Assembly: GCA_036227345.1 (NCBI GenBank)
Contig: CP109468.1
Span: 868,001 to 932,000, forward strand
Direction of reading: 5' to 3'
Origin: Streptomyces sp. NBC_01463
GTDB lineage: Bacteria; Actinomycetota; Actinomycetes; Streptomycetales; Streptomycetaceae
DNA length: 64,000 nt
The position numbers were made by a program, and so were the translations under genes. The notes beneath the pieces were generated by a model. That model searched no databases and was not told where the DNA came from. It was given only the letters and a program-made list of their open reading frames with translations. Below, one piece after another: positions 53,674 through 61,375 of this stretch. Each line of letters opens with the position of its first letter. Position 1 is the first letter of the stretch.

Positions 53674-54726
53674 TCAGCGGCCCTGCAGCGCCTTCACGTT
53701 GTCCCCGAAGGTCCAGTTCTTGGATCCGTCCCAGTTCAGCGACCAGGTCATCAGGCCCTTCAGGCTGCCGCCGTAGTGGTTCCAGGCCTGCGAGACGAGG
53801 TTCGGCGCCATGTAACCGCCGCCGGCGCCCGGCTGGGCCGGGAGTCCGGGGACCTGCTTGTCGTACGGCACCCTGATGGTGGTGCCCTGGATGACGAGCC
53901 CCTTGTCGAGACAGTCCGTCTGCGCGGTGAAGCCCTCGACGGTGCCCGCGGAGTACGAGTCGCCGGAGCAGCCGTACATGCTGCCGTTGTAGTACTGCAT
54001 GTTCAGCCACCAGAGCCGGCCGTTGTCCGCGTACTTCTTCACGATGGGCAGGTACGCACCCCAGATCGAGCCGTACGTGACGCTGCCGCCGGTGACGTAG
54101 GCCGTCTCCGGCGCCATCGTCAGACCGAAGCCGGACGGCATCTGCGCGAGGACGCCGTCGATGATGCGGATCAGGTTGGCCTGCGAGGCGGAGAGCTGGT
54201 TGATGTTGCCGCTGCCGCTCAGGCCGGTCTCGATGTCGATGTCGATGCCGTCGAAGTTGTACTTCTTGAGGATCGGCACCACCGTCTCGACGAAGCGGTC
54301 GGCGACCGTGCTCGAACTGAGGTCGATACCGGCCGTCGCACCGCCGATGGACATCAGGGTGGTGAGCCCGGACGCCTTCGCCTGGCACATCTCGGCCGGG
54401 GTCGGCACCTTCACGGTCGAGTCCATCCCGTCCTCCCACAGGACGGTGCCGTCGGAGAGGATCACCGGGAAGGCCGCGTTGAGCACGTTGTAGCCGTGCT
54501 GCGGGATGCGGCTGTCGGTGACCGGGATCCAGCCCAGCGGCGGGTGCACTCCGTTGGAGGCGCCGTCCCAGTTCTCCCAGTACCCCTGGAGCACCTTGCC
54601 CGCCGGCTTCGGCTTGACCGCGCAGGTGTCCTCCTGCGCGGAGCCCGGCGCGGCGGCCACCAGCATCGGCACGATGCACGCCGCCGCGAGGCCGGCCCCC
54701 AGCAGACGTGATGTACGACCGAACAC
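53674..54726 (-). CDS. Secreted GH18 chitinase, catalytic domain only
   Basis: 350 residues. Signal peptide (1-30, ending GSAQ). A single GH18 barrel: KVLQGYWENWDGAS, LMSIGGATAG, and the catalytic FDGIDIDIETG (D-x-x-D-x-D-x-E, all acids intact) near residue 160. MQYYNGSM and GLMTWSLNWD are the late strands. There is no chitin-binding module, unlike the other chitinase of the window, so it may favour soluble oligomers. Transcribed from a promoter with two inverted dre elements. Confidence 0.92.
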   Translation of the reverse strand: MFGRTSRLLGAGLAAACIVPMLVAAAPGSAQEDTCAVKPKPAGKVLQGYWENWDGASNGVHPPLGWIPVTDSRIPQHGYNVLNAAFPVILSDGTVLWEDGMDSTVKVPTPAEMCQAKASGLTTLMSIGGATAGIDLSSSTVADRFVETVVPILKKYNFDGIDIDIETGLSGSGNINQLSASQANLIRIIDGVLAQMPSGFGLTMAPETAYVTGGSVTYGSIWGAYLPIVKKYADNGRLWWLNMQYYNGSMYGCSGDSYSAGTVEGFTAQTDCLDKGLVIQGTTIRVPYDKQVPGLPAQPGAGGGYMAPNLVSQAWNHYGGSLKGLMTWSLNWDGSKNWTFGDNVKALQGR

Positions 54727-54789
54727 GGCGACACCCCTTTCCGATTTGGCATGCTCCTGACAAACGAGGCCAGGACCACGGACGCGCCC

Positions 54790-54831
54790 AACGTAAAGTG
54801 GTCCAGACCTTCCGTCAATAGGTCTGGACCA
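54790..54831 (-). promoter_or_regulatory. Promoter with two DasR (dre) elements, chitinase gene
   Basis: Minus strand: -35 TTGACG (54818-54813), 17-base spacer, -10 TACGTT (54795-54790). One TGGTCCAGACCT lies just upstream of the -35 (54831-54820). An inverted copy, AGGTCTGGACCA, fills most of the spacer (54810-54799). The two 12-mers are centred 21 bp apart, two helical turns, and form an 11-bp inverted repeat around the -35. The 12-mer equals the repeat reported in Streptomyces chitinase promoters and fits the dre consensus. Confidence 0.8.
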
Positions 54832-54852
54832 AAAGCGGAGGCTGTGGCGGCC

Positions 54853-55449
54853 TCACGGGGCGCCGCGCGCCCTCAGGGACCGTTCGCGCACCTGGTCCGG
54901 GTAGCGCTCCGTGAACCGGACCGCCAGGACCAGCAGGACCGCCGGGATGACCCAGTTGTACCAGTCGGAACCGGACGACGTGTGGATCGCGAGCAGGCCC
55001 AGCAGCGCGGTGGCGACGAAGACCCCTCCCCAGACCAGCGTCAGCACCTGGTTGACGTGACGGAAGACGGGCGTACCCCACACCTCACGGGGTGTGGTGT
55101 CCCGCGCGTACTGCTCCGTGAACGGGACGAACGCCAGCGACCCGAGGGCCACCACCGCGATCACCCCGCTGGAGAGGACCTGGGCGTACCGCTCCAGCCA
55201 GTCCAGGTCCTGACGGTCGAGGAAGAGCGCCAGCACGCTGAGGACCGCGAAGAAGGCGATGCCCGCCACCTCCAGCACCTTGTAGGAACCCCGGCGCAGA
55301 TCGGGCAGGTTGAGCACCACGGCGGCGACGAGGCCGGCCAGGGCCGCGTACTCCCAGGTACTGGGACCCGCGATGACGTCGAAGATGATCCACGGGGCGA
55401 ACGCGAAGAAGAGATTCCCGGTCCGCCGCCCGGAATTGGCTTGGGTCAC
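54853..55449 (-). CDS. Multi-helix membrane protein of unknown function
   Basis: 198 residues with about six membrane helices (starting FFAFAPWIIFDVIAG near residue 15 and ending VIPAVLLVLAVRF near 180) and a basic C-terminus. The NLPDLRRGSYKVLEV loop and TPREVWGTPVFRHVNQVLTLVWGGVF are the most distinctive parts. Not recognised as a characterised family. GTG start at 55449 with GGGAGGTG upstream. Divergent from the carotenoid oxygenase, co-control possible. Confidence 0.7.
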   Translation of the reverse strand: MTQANSGRRTGNLFFAFAPWIIFDVIAGPSTWEYAALAGLVAAVVLNLPDLRRGSYKVLEVAGIAFFAVLSVLALFLDRQDLDWLERYAQVLSSGVIAVVALGSLAFVPFTEQYARDTTPREVWGTPVFRHVNQVLTLVWGGVFVATALLGLLAIHTSSGSDWYNWVIPAVLLVLAVRFTERYPDQVRERSLRARGAP

Positions 55450-55634
55450 CGCACACCTCCCGGTGTGGCCCGGCACGGCACGCTGCCGCACCCTCCATGG
55501 TGGCGCCGGGGCCCGCCCGCCGCATCCCCACCCCCGCGGACACCCGCGTTGCAGCCGGTCGGGGCCGGGGATTGAATGAAGGGTCAGCACGGCGCGCGTC
55601 CAGGTGCGCGCCCGCCCCGGCAAGGGAGGCCGTC

Positions 55635-57068
55635 ATGGCCGCAGATGCCTCGCGGAGTCTCGATCCGACCCGCGTCGTCCACCTGTCCGGCCGGTTCGCC
55701 CCGGTGACCGAGGAGGTCGACGAGACCGGCCTCCAGGTGCTGGGCGAACTGCCGGACGAACTCGACGGGCTGTTCCTGCGCAACGGCCCCAACCCCCGCT
55801 TCACACCGATCGGTTCGTTCCTCTATCCGATCGACGGGGACGGCATGCTGCACGGGGTGTGGATGTCCGGCGGCCGGGCCCGGTACCGCAACCGCTTCGT
55901 ACGGACCCCCGCCGTGCTCGCGGAAGAGCGCGTCGGGCACGCCCTGTGGGGCGGCATCGAATCGATGATCATGCCTCAGGTGCCGGATGTGGAACCGGAG
56001 TTGGCGGGCACGTTCCGGGACCTGCCGGACATCAACGTGGTGCGGCACGCGGGGCGCCTGCTGGCGCTCGCCGAGTCGGACAGCCCGTTCCTGATGACGC
56101 CGGAGCTGGAGACGGCCGGCAAGGAGACCTTCGGCGGGGCACTGCCGGCCGGTATCACCGCGCACCCGAAGATCGACCCGGTCACGGGCGAGATGATGGT
56201 GTTCTGCTACGGCCTGGAACCGCCCTACCTCACCTGGTCGGCCATCGGCCCCACCGGCGAGGTGACCCGCGGTCCCACCGTCGTCGACGGGCTCGACGAA
56301 CCGATGATGATCCACGACATGGGGCTGACCGCACGGTTCCTGGTGATCGTGCTGGCACCGGTGTTCTTCGACATCGCCGCGGCGATGAGCGGTGGGTCCA
56401 TGATCGACTGGCGGCCCGAGCGGGGCACCCGGGTGGCCCTGGTCCCCCGCGACGGCGGCCCGGTGCGGTGGGCGTCCGACGAGGCGTTCTGGCTGTGGCA
56501 CACGGTCAACGCGTACGACACGGAACCCGGCGGCGGTGATGTCGTCCTGGACTACGTGCAGTGGACCCGCCTCTCCATGGGCGCTCCGGACGGGAGCGGC
56601 CCGCCCAACACCGCGGGCCTGGTCCGCGCGGTCATCGATCCGGTCGCGGGCACGATGCGCCGCACGGTGCTGGACGAGGCGAGGATGGAACTCCCCCGCA
56701 CGGACGACCGCTTGATCGGCCGGCGCCACGGGCAGCTGGCCGTGGCCGGGGACTCCGGCAACCCGGACCTGCTGCCGGGCGAGTTCGACGAGCTGCGCTG
56801 GTACGACGGCGGGGACGCGTCGGGCACGAGCGTGGTGTGGCGGGCCGGGAACCTGTCCGTCGGCGAGCCGGTCTTCGCGCCCGCCCCCGGCACCGCGCCG
56901 GGCAGCGGCGGCTACTGGATGACGTACGCCACCGACCGCACGGATTCGAGCAGCTGGCTGCTCGTCATCCCCGCCGACGACCCGGCGTCCGGCCCGGTCG
57001 CCCGGGTGCGGATACCGGTCCGGGTCCCCCTCGGCCTGCACGGGAACTGGCTGCCGACGCAGGAGTGA
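55635..57068 (+). CDS. Carotenoid cleavage oxygenase family
   Basis: 477 residues, seven-bladed propeller of the carotenoid oxygenase/lignostilbene dioxygenase family. ELDGLFLRNGPNPRF and YPIDGDGMLHG open it. The four iron-binding histidines are visible in ITAHPK, MIHDMG, WHTVNAYD and, near the C-terminus, GLHGNW. An active non-heme iron dioxygenase is expected; substrate (carotenoid, apocarotenoid or stilbene) unknown. ATG at 55635 after AGGGAGG. No carotenoid synthesis genes nearby. Confidence 0.9.
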   Translation: MAADASRSLDPTRVVHLSGRFAPVTEEVDETGLQVLGELPDELDGLFLRNGPNPRFTPIGSFLYPIDGDGMLHGVWMSGGRARYRNRFVRTPAVLAEERVGHALWGGIESMIMPQVPDVEPELAGTFRDLPDINVVRHAGRLLALAESDSPFLMTPELETAGKETFGGALPAGITAHPKIDPVTGEMMVFCYGLEPPYLTWSAIGPTGEVTRGPTVVDGLDEPMMIHDMGLTARFLVIVLAPVFFDIAAAMSGGSMIDWRPERGTRVALVPRDGGPVRWASDEAFWLWHTVNAYDTEPGGGDVVLDYVQWTRLSMGAPDGSGPPNTAGLVRAVIDPVAGTMRRTVLDEARMELPRTDDRLIGRRHGQLAVAGDSGNPDLLPGEFDELRWYDGGDASGTSVVWRAGNLSVGEPVFAPAPGTAPGSGGYWMTYATDRTDSSSWLLVIPADDPASGPVARVRIPVRVPLGLHGNWLPTQE

Positions 57069-57102
57069 CCCTTGGACCGCACCACCGCACGGGGCCCGTC
57101 CG

Positions 57103-58344
57103 TCAGCCGCCGACGGGCTCCGGACCGTCCTCGGACCCACTCTCCGTGTCGTCCTGCCAGGGCAGCCGGATCGCGGTCTGCGGCTCGTCGGTCATGGGCG
57201 GCACCAGGTCCTGCGGCGGATCGTCCGGGTCGACGGGGGTACCGGTCGGCTCGTCCGTCGGGAACTCGGGGAAAGGTTCGGGATATCCGTCGGTGGGGTC
57301 GTCCGACGGCACACCGGTAGGCGTGGGGCAGGGCAGCGGCGGTGCGAGCGGCACACCGGCCGGCTCCTCCGTGGCCCTGACGGCCTCGCCGGGCGGGGTC
57401 GCCCCGTCGGACGGCGGGCAGTCCTCCGGCGCGGGCGCCTCGCGCGAGGGCGTCGGCTCCCCCGGCTTCTGCGACTTCTCCGGCTTCTTCGGGGCCTTCG
57501 ACCTCGTGGGGGTCGCTTCGGGCAGCGGCCCGGTGATGTCGGCTCCGGGCGCATAGGGCGGCGGCACCGCGGGCGTCCGGTCCCCGGCGCCCTCGTCGCC
57601 CGACGGCCGTTCGATCCAGGCGTCGTGCGCCACGTCGACGATGACCAGACCGGTGACGGCCTTCGGCGCCGGCTCGACGACGACGATGCGCGCCGGGTCG
57701 TAGCCGTCCCACGTCTCGCCGGTGGCGGTGCCGGCCGCTCCGGCGGGCCGGCTCAGCGGGTTGCCGCAGGCACAGCGCACCCGCGGCAGGCCGCGGCCGT
57801 CCACCATCACCGCGGTGCCGGCCTGGAGGACGGACTGGTACGTGGTGGCGGAGCCGGCCCGGAAACCGTGGTTGCCGACCCGGGTGTCGGCGCTCAGCAC
57901 GACGGGGGTCAGACCGCGCAGGAAGTCCGCCACCCCGGCCCGGGACACGCCGGCGGCGTGCGCGAAGGCCGCCCGCCGGGCCGGGTCGTCGGCGAGGAAG
58001 CGGATCTGCTCGCCGACATCGCAGGAGGCGACGGAGCGGGTGCCCCCGTAGAGGCCCGGAGTCGATCCGGGAAGGGTGTGCGGGGCCTCGCCGCCCGAGG
58101 CGGAGGACCGCCGGGAGGCCGTGGCGGTCGGGGCCGGGGCCGCCCCGGCGGGCTTCGCCGTCGACCGGGTGAAGGGATCGGGCCCCCGGTCCGCGGCCGG
58201 CTGGAGGAGGATCTCCCCGGTGTCCGCCGTTCCCTCGGTGCCGCTGTCGCCGCCCACGCTCCCCCGCGCGCAGCCGGCGGTGACGAGGATGCCGGCGGAC
58301 AGGACGGCGAGTGCGGCGCGCCGCATGCGTATCGGTGGGTGCAC
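57103..58344 (-). CDS. DUF6777-type lipoprotein with long Pro/Asp/Glu-rich tail
   Basis: 413 residues. Signal peptide ending LVTAGC (lipobox, Cys near residue 25), a polar linker, then a folded domain (about 85-240; PGLYGGTRSVASCDVGEQIRFL, FLRGLTPVVLSADTRVGNHGF, LPRVRCACGNPL). The last ~160 residues are Pro-, Asp- and Glu-rich and disordered. GTG start at 58344, eight bases after AGGAGA. It would be displayed outside the membrane; function unknown. A possible partner in a surface complex, but no clear operon mates. Confidence 0.72.
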   Translation of the reverse strand: MHPPIRMRRAALAVLSAGILVTAGCARGSVGGDSGTEGTADTGEILLQPAADRGPDPFTRSTAKPAGAAPAPTATASRRSSASGGEAPHTLPGSTPGLYGGTRSVASCDVGEQIRFLADDPARRAAFAHAAGVSRAGVADFLRGLTPVVLSADTRVGNHGFRAGSATTYQSVLQAGTAVMVDGRGLPRVRCACGNPLSRPAGAAGTATGETWDGYDPARIVVVEPAPKAVTGLVIVDVAHDAWIERPSGDEGAGDRTPAVPPPYAPGADITGPLPEATPTRSKAPKKPEKSQKPGEPTPSREAPAPEDCPPSDGATPPGEAVRATEEPAGVPLAPPLPCPTPTGVPSDDPTDGYPEPFPEFPTDEPTGTPVDPDDPPQDLVPPMTDEPQTAIRLPWQDDTESGSEDGPEPVGG

Positions 58345-58468
58345 GAAGGGGTCTCCTGCCTGGTCACCGGTCCCGGGTGGTCCCCTCATGTCTGCCGCAG
58401 TTCCCCCGCCGCCGCAAGCCGGCGCCGCCCGAGGGGCGCAGGGCTCCGCAGGACGGGCAGAACAGCGC

Positions 58469-58527
58469 CTTGAACACGTTCAAGAAAGGCTCTAGAGTCA
58501 TCGACGACAGCGCTTGAACATGTTCAA
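58469..58527 (+). promoter_or_regulatory. Promoter with twin TTGAAC-type palindromic operators
   Basis: -35 TTGAAC (58470-58475), 17-base spacer, -10 TAGAGT (58493-58498). The -35 lies inside the palindrome CTTGAAC-AC-GTTCAAG (58469-58484). A second, perfect 14-base palindrome TTGAACATGTTCAA (58514-58527) covers the early transcript. Centres are 44 bp apart. This is the pattern of a TetR-type repressor with two sites; no such regulator is encoded in the window. Confidence 0.65.
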
Positions 58528-58546
58528 TACCGGGGGAGGTGCGGTC

Positions 58547-59380
58547 ATGTCGGTCCTGGTGGACCTGATCGTGATGCTGGGGATGCTGGTGATCGTGCCC
58601 GCAGGGCTGCGTCTGACGGGCGCACCGGACCTCGCCCGGATGGCCAGGCTGTGGCCGGTCTTCGCCGCGCCGGGGGCCGTCGCTCTCTGGCTGCCGCGCG
58701 GTCCGGCCGCCACCGCCCTGGCTCTCTGCTACGGCCTCGGGGCCGTACTCCTCGCCCTGCACGCCCTGCCCCGGCTGCGCTCGGCGCGCACGGCACCCGC
58801 CGAGATCGCCCTGCTCACCGCCCTGGTGACACCGGTGGTCGCCGCCACCGCGCTGGTCGCCGAGCGCGCGGGGCAGCCACTGTTCGGCTTCGGGCTCGGC
58901 ATCCTGGCGCTGACCGTGCCGCACTTCCACTTCGCCGGATTCGCCGCCGCGCTGGTCTCCGGACTGGTCGGCCGGGTGGCGGGCAGCACGGCCGGACGGT
59001 TCGCGGCGCTGAGCGTGCCGCTGGGCACCCTGCTGGTCCTGATCGGCTACTTCATCGGCGACTGGGCCGAACTGGCCGGGGCAGTCGTACTGACGGCGGG
59101 GATGTGGACCGTCGCCCTGCTGACCTGGCGTACGGTCCGCCCCGCCGGCCGCGACCGCACCACCCGGCTGCTGCTCGCCACCTCGGCCGCCGTCCTCGCG
59201 GTGACCATGGTGCTCGCACTGAGCTGGGCGCTGGGCGAGGCCACCGGACTCCCCCACCCCACCCTGGCCTGGATGGCCGCCACCCACGGGGTGGGCAACG
59301 CGCTGGGCTTCGCGCTCTGCTCGGTGCTCGCCTGGCAGCGCCTGGGCCGCCCCGCCGTTCACGAAGGAAGGACCTCATGA
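58547..59380 (+). CDS. YndJ-like integral membrane protein
   Basis: 277 residues with about eight to nine membrane helices. ALTVPHFHFAGFAAAL is the conserved YndJ segment with two His within the membrane; ATHGVGNALGFALCSVL near the end is a second one. ATG at 58547 with GGGGGAGG upstream. First gene of a three-gene operon: its stop overlaps the DUF1990 start (ATGA). YndJ and DUF1990 proteins are often neighbours or fused, but the biochemical role is unknown. Confidence 0.78.
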   Translation: MSVLVDLIVMLGMLVIVPAGLRLTGAPDLARMARLWPVFAAPGAVALWLPRGPAATALALCYGLGAVLLALHALPRLRSARTAPAEIALLTALVTPVVAATALVAERAGQPLFGFGLGILALTVPHFHFAGFAAALVSGLVGRVAGSTAGRFAALSVPLGTLLVLIGYFIGDWAELAGAVVLTAGMWTVALLTWRTVRPAGRDRTTRLLLATSAAVLAVTMVLALSWALGEATGLPHPTLAWMAATHGVGNALGFALCSVLAWQRLGRPAVHEGRTS

Positions 59381-59904
59381 GCAGCCTCAGCTATCCGGAG
59401 ACCGGCGCCACCCGCCTCGGCCCCCTCCCCGACGGCTACCACCACCTGCACCACCGGACCCGGGTCGGGCGCGGCCGCGCCGACTTCGAGGCCGCGGGCG
59501 CCGCGATCACCGATTTCCGCATGCACCGCCTGTCGGGGGCCCGGGTCAGGGCCTCCGCACCGCGCGCCGAACCCGGTGCCGCCGTTCGGGTGGCGCTCGG
59601 GGCGGGACCGTTCCGGTTCACGGCGCCGTGTCAGGTGATCTGGGCCGAGTACGGCCCGGAGCGCATCGGCTTCGCCTACGGAACGCTGACCCGGCACCCC
59701 GAATGCGGTGAGGAGTGCTTCGTGGCCGAACTGGCGGACGACGGCACGGTCTCGTTCACCGTCCTCGCGTTCAGCAGGCCCGCCCGCTGGTACACCCGGA
59801 TCGCCGGACCGTTCGTGCCGGTGGCTCAGCGCTGGTACGCCCGCAGGCTCGGCCGCACGCTGCGCAGGATCGTCGCGGAAGGGCGCGAATCCGCCGGCCG
59901 ATGA
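59377..59904 (+). CDS. DUF1990 family protein
   Basis: 175 residues, soluble, with a beta-rich START-like plan. LPDGYHHLHHRTRVGRG and DFRMHRLSGARV open it; GFAYGTLTRHPECGEECFVAEL and FSRPARWYTRIAGPFVPVAQRWYARRLGRTL are the family signature. Overlaps the YndJ-like gene by four bases and lies 34 bases before the lipase-maturation-factor gene. The likely role is lipid or hydrophobic ligand handling, by fold only. Confidence 0.85.
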   Translation: MSSLSYPETGATRLGPLPDGYHHLHHRTRVGRGRADFEAAGAAITDFRMHRLSGARVRASAPRAEPGAAVRVALGAGPFRFTAPCQVIWAEYGPERIGFAYGTLTRHPECGEECFVAELADDGTVSFTVLAFSRPARWYTRIAGPFVPVAQRWYARRLGRTLRRIVAEGRESAGR

Positions 59905-59938
59905 GCCCGGCCGTATCCGCGGGCCGATACTGGAGGGG

Positions 59939-61375
59939 ATGGACTGGTTCACCGCAGACGGGTACTGGCTCGGCCGTCTCCTCTTCCAGAAGACCCTCGC
60001 CGTCATCTACCTGACCGCCTTCCTCACCGCCGCGCTCCAGTTCCGGGCGCTGATCGGTGAGCGCGGCATGCTGCCCGCTTCCGAGCAGGTGCGGCGCACG
60101 GACTGGCGCACCGCCCCGGGGCTCTTCCGTCTCCACTGCTCCGACCGGTTCTTCGCCCTGGTCGCCTGGACCGGCTGCGCCCTGTCCGTCGCACTGCTCG
60201 CGGGAGTGGACGGGCACGTCCCGCTGGGGGCGGCCATGCTGCTGTGGGCCGTGCCGTGGCTGCTGTACCTGTCGATCGTGCAGGTCGGCGGTGTCTGGTA
60301 CGGCTTCGGCTGGGAGTCGCTGCTCCTGGAGACGGGTTTCCTGGCGGTCTTCCTCGGCAACGCGGACACGGCGCCGCCGGTGCTCGTGCTGTGGCTGCTG
60401 CGCTGGGTGCTGTTCCGGGTGGAGTTCGGCGCCGGGCTGATCAAGATCCGTGGGGACGCGTGCTGGCGGAAGCTGACGTGCCTGTACTTCCACCACGAGA
60501 CCCAGCCGATGCCGGGCCCGCTGAGCTGGTTCTTCCACCGGCTCCCCCGGCCCCTGCACCGGGCCGAGGCGGCCGCCAACCATGTGACCCAACTCCTGTT
60601 CCCGGTGCTCCTGTTCACCCCGCAGCCGGTGGCGGGCATTGCGGCGGGCCTGATGGTCGTCACCCAGCTGTGGCTGGTCCTTTCGGGCAACTTCGCCTGG
60701 CTGAACTGGCTGACGATCGCCCTCGCCCTGTCGGCCATGGACTGGTCCCCGGTCGCGGAGCCGCCCGCACAGTCCGCCGCACCCCTCTGGTTCGAGGTGG
60801 TGGTCATCGCCGTCACGGCGCTGGTGCTCGTCCTCAGCTACCACCCGGCCCGCAACCTGGTCTCCCGCCGGCAGGTGATGAACCGCTCCTTCGACCCGCT
60901 GCACCTGGTCAACACGTACGGCGCGTTCGGCAGCATCAGCCGGGTCCGGCTGGAGGTGGTGGTCCAGGGAACCGACGATCAGGTCCTCCGTCCGGGCACG
61001 GTGTGGCGGGAGTACGGCTTCCGGGGCAAGCCGGGAGATCCGCGGCGGCTGCCGCGCCAGTTCGCCCCGTACCATCTGCGGCTCGACTGGATGATGTGGT
61101 TCGCGGCGCTCTCGCCCGCGTACGCCCGGCCCTGGTTCGGGCCGTTCCTGGAGCGGCTGCTGGAGAACGACCGGGACACGCTGCGGCTGCTGCGGCACAA
61201 CCCCTTCCCCGACGTGCCGCCGGCGCACGTCCGCGCCAGGGTGTACCGCTACCGGTACACGACCTGGCGCGAACTGCGGGCCACCGGGCAGTGGTGGCAC
61301 CGCTCCTATGTGCGGGACTTCCTGCGCCCTACTCCGCCGGGCCCCTCCCCTGTCAGCCCGACCAGGCGATCTTGA
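59939..61375 (+). CDS. Lipase maturation factor family membrane protein
   Basis: 478 residues. About eight membrane helices in the first ~310 residues. The family motifs include GFGWESLLLETGFLAVFL, FRVEFGAGLIKIRGD-x-x-W and YHHETQPMP-like YFHHETQPMPGPLSWFFHRLP. A C-terminal soluble domain contains NTYGAFGSISRVRLEVVVQGT and WREYGFRGKPGDP. Eukaryotic LMF1 helps lipases fold in the ER; the bacterial role is unknown. ATG at 59939, closely preceded by GGAGGGG. The 3' end overlaps the convergent fucosidase gene by 23 bases. Confidence 0.85.
   Translation: MDWFTADGYWLGRLLFQKTLAVIYLTAFLTAALQFRALIGERGMLPASEQVRRTDWRTAPGLFRLHCSDRFFALVAWTGCALSVALLAGVDGHVPLGAAMLLWAVPWLLYLSIVQVGGVWYGFGWESLLLETGFLAVFLGNADTAPPVLVLWLLRWVLFRVEFGAGLIKIRGDACWRKLTCLYFHHETQPMPGPLSWFFHRLPRPLHRAEAAANHVTQLLFPVLLFTPQPVAGIAAGLMVVTQLWLVLSGNFAWLNWLTIALALSAMDWSPVAEPPAQSAAPLWFEVVVIAVTALVLVLSYHPARNLVSRRQVMNRSFDPLHLVNTYGAFGSISRVRLEVVVQGTDDQVLRPGTVWREYGFRGKPGDPRRLPRQFAPYHLRLDWMMWFAALSPAYARPWFGPFLERLLENDRDTLRLLRHNPFPDVPPAHVRARVYRYRYTTWRELRATGQWWHRSYVRDFLRPTPPGPSPVSPTRRS

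Noticed and set aside
52187..54763. 858-residue open frame on the minus strand across fprA and the chitinase
   Set aside because: It runs antisense to fprA and out of frame with the chitinase; no start signal or domain.
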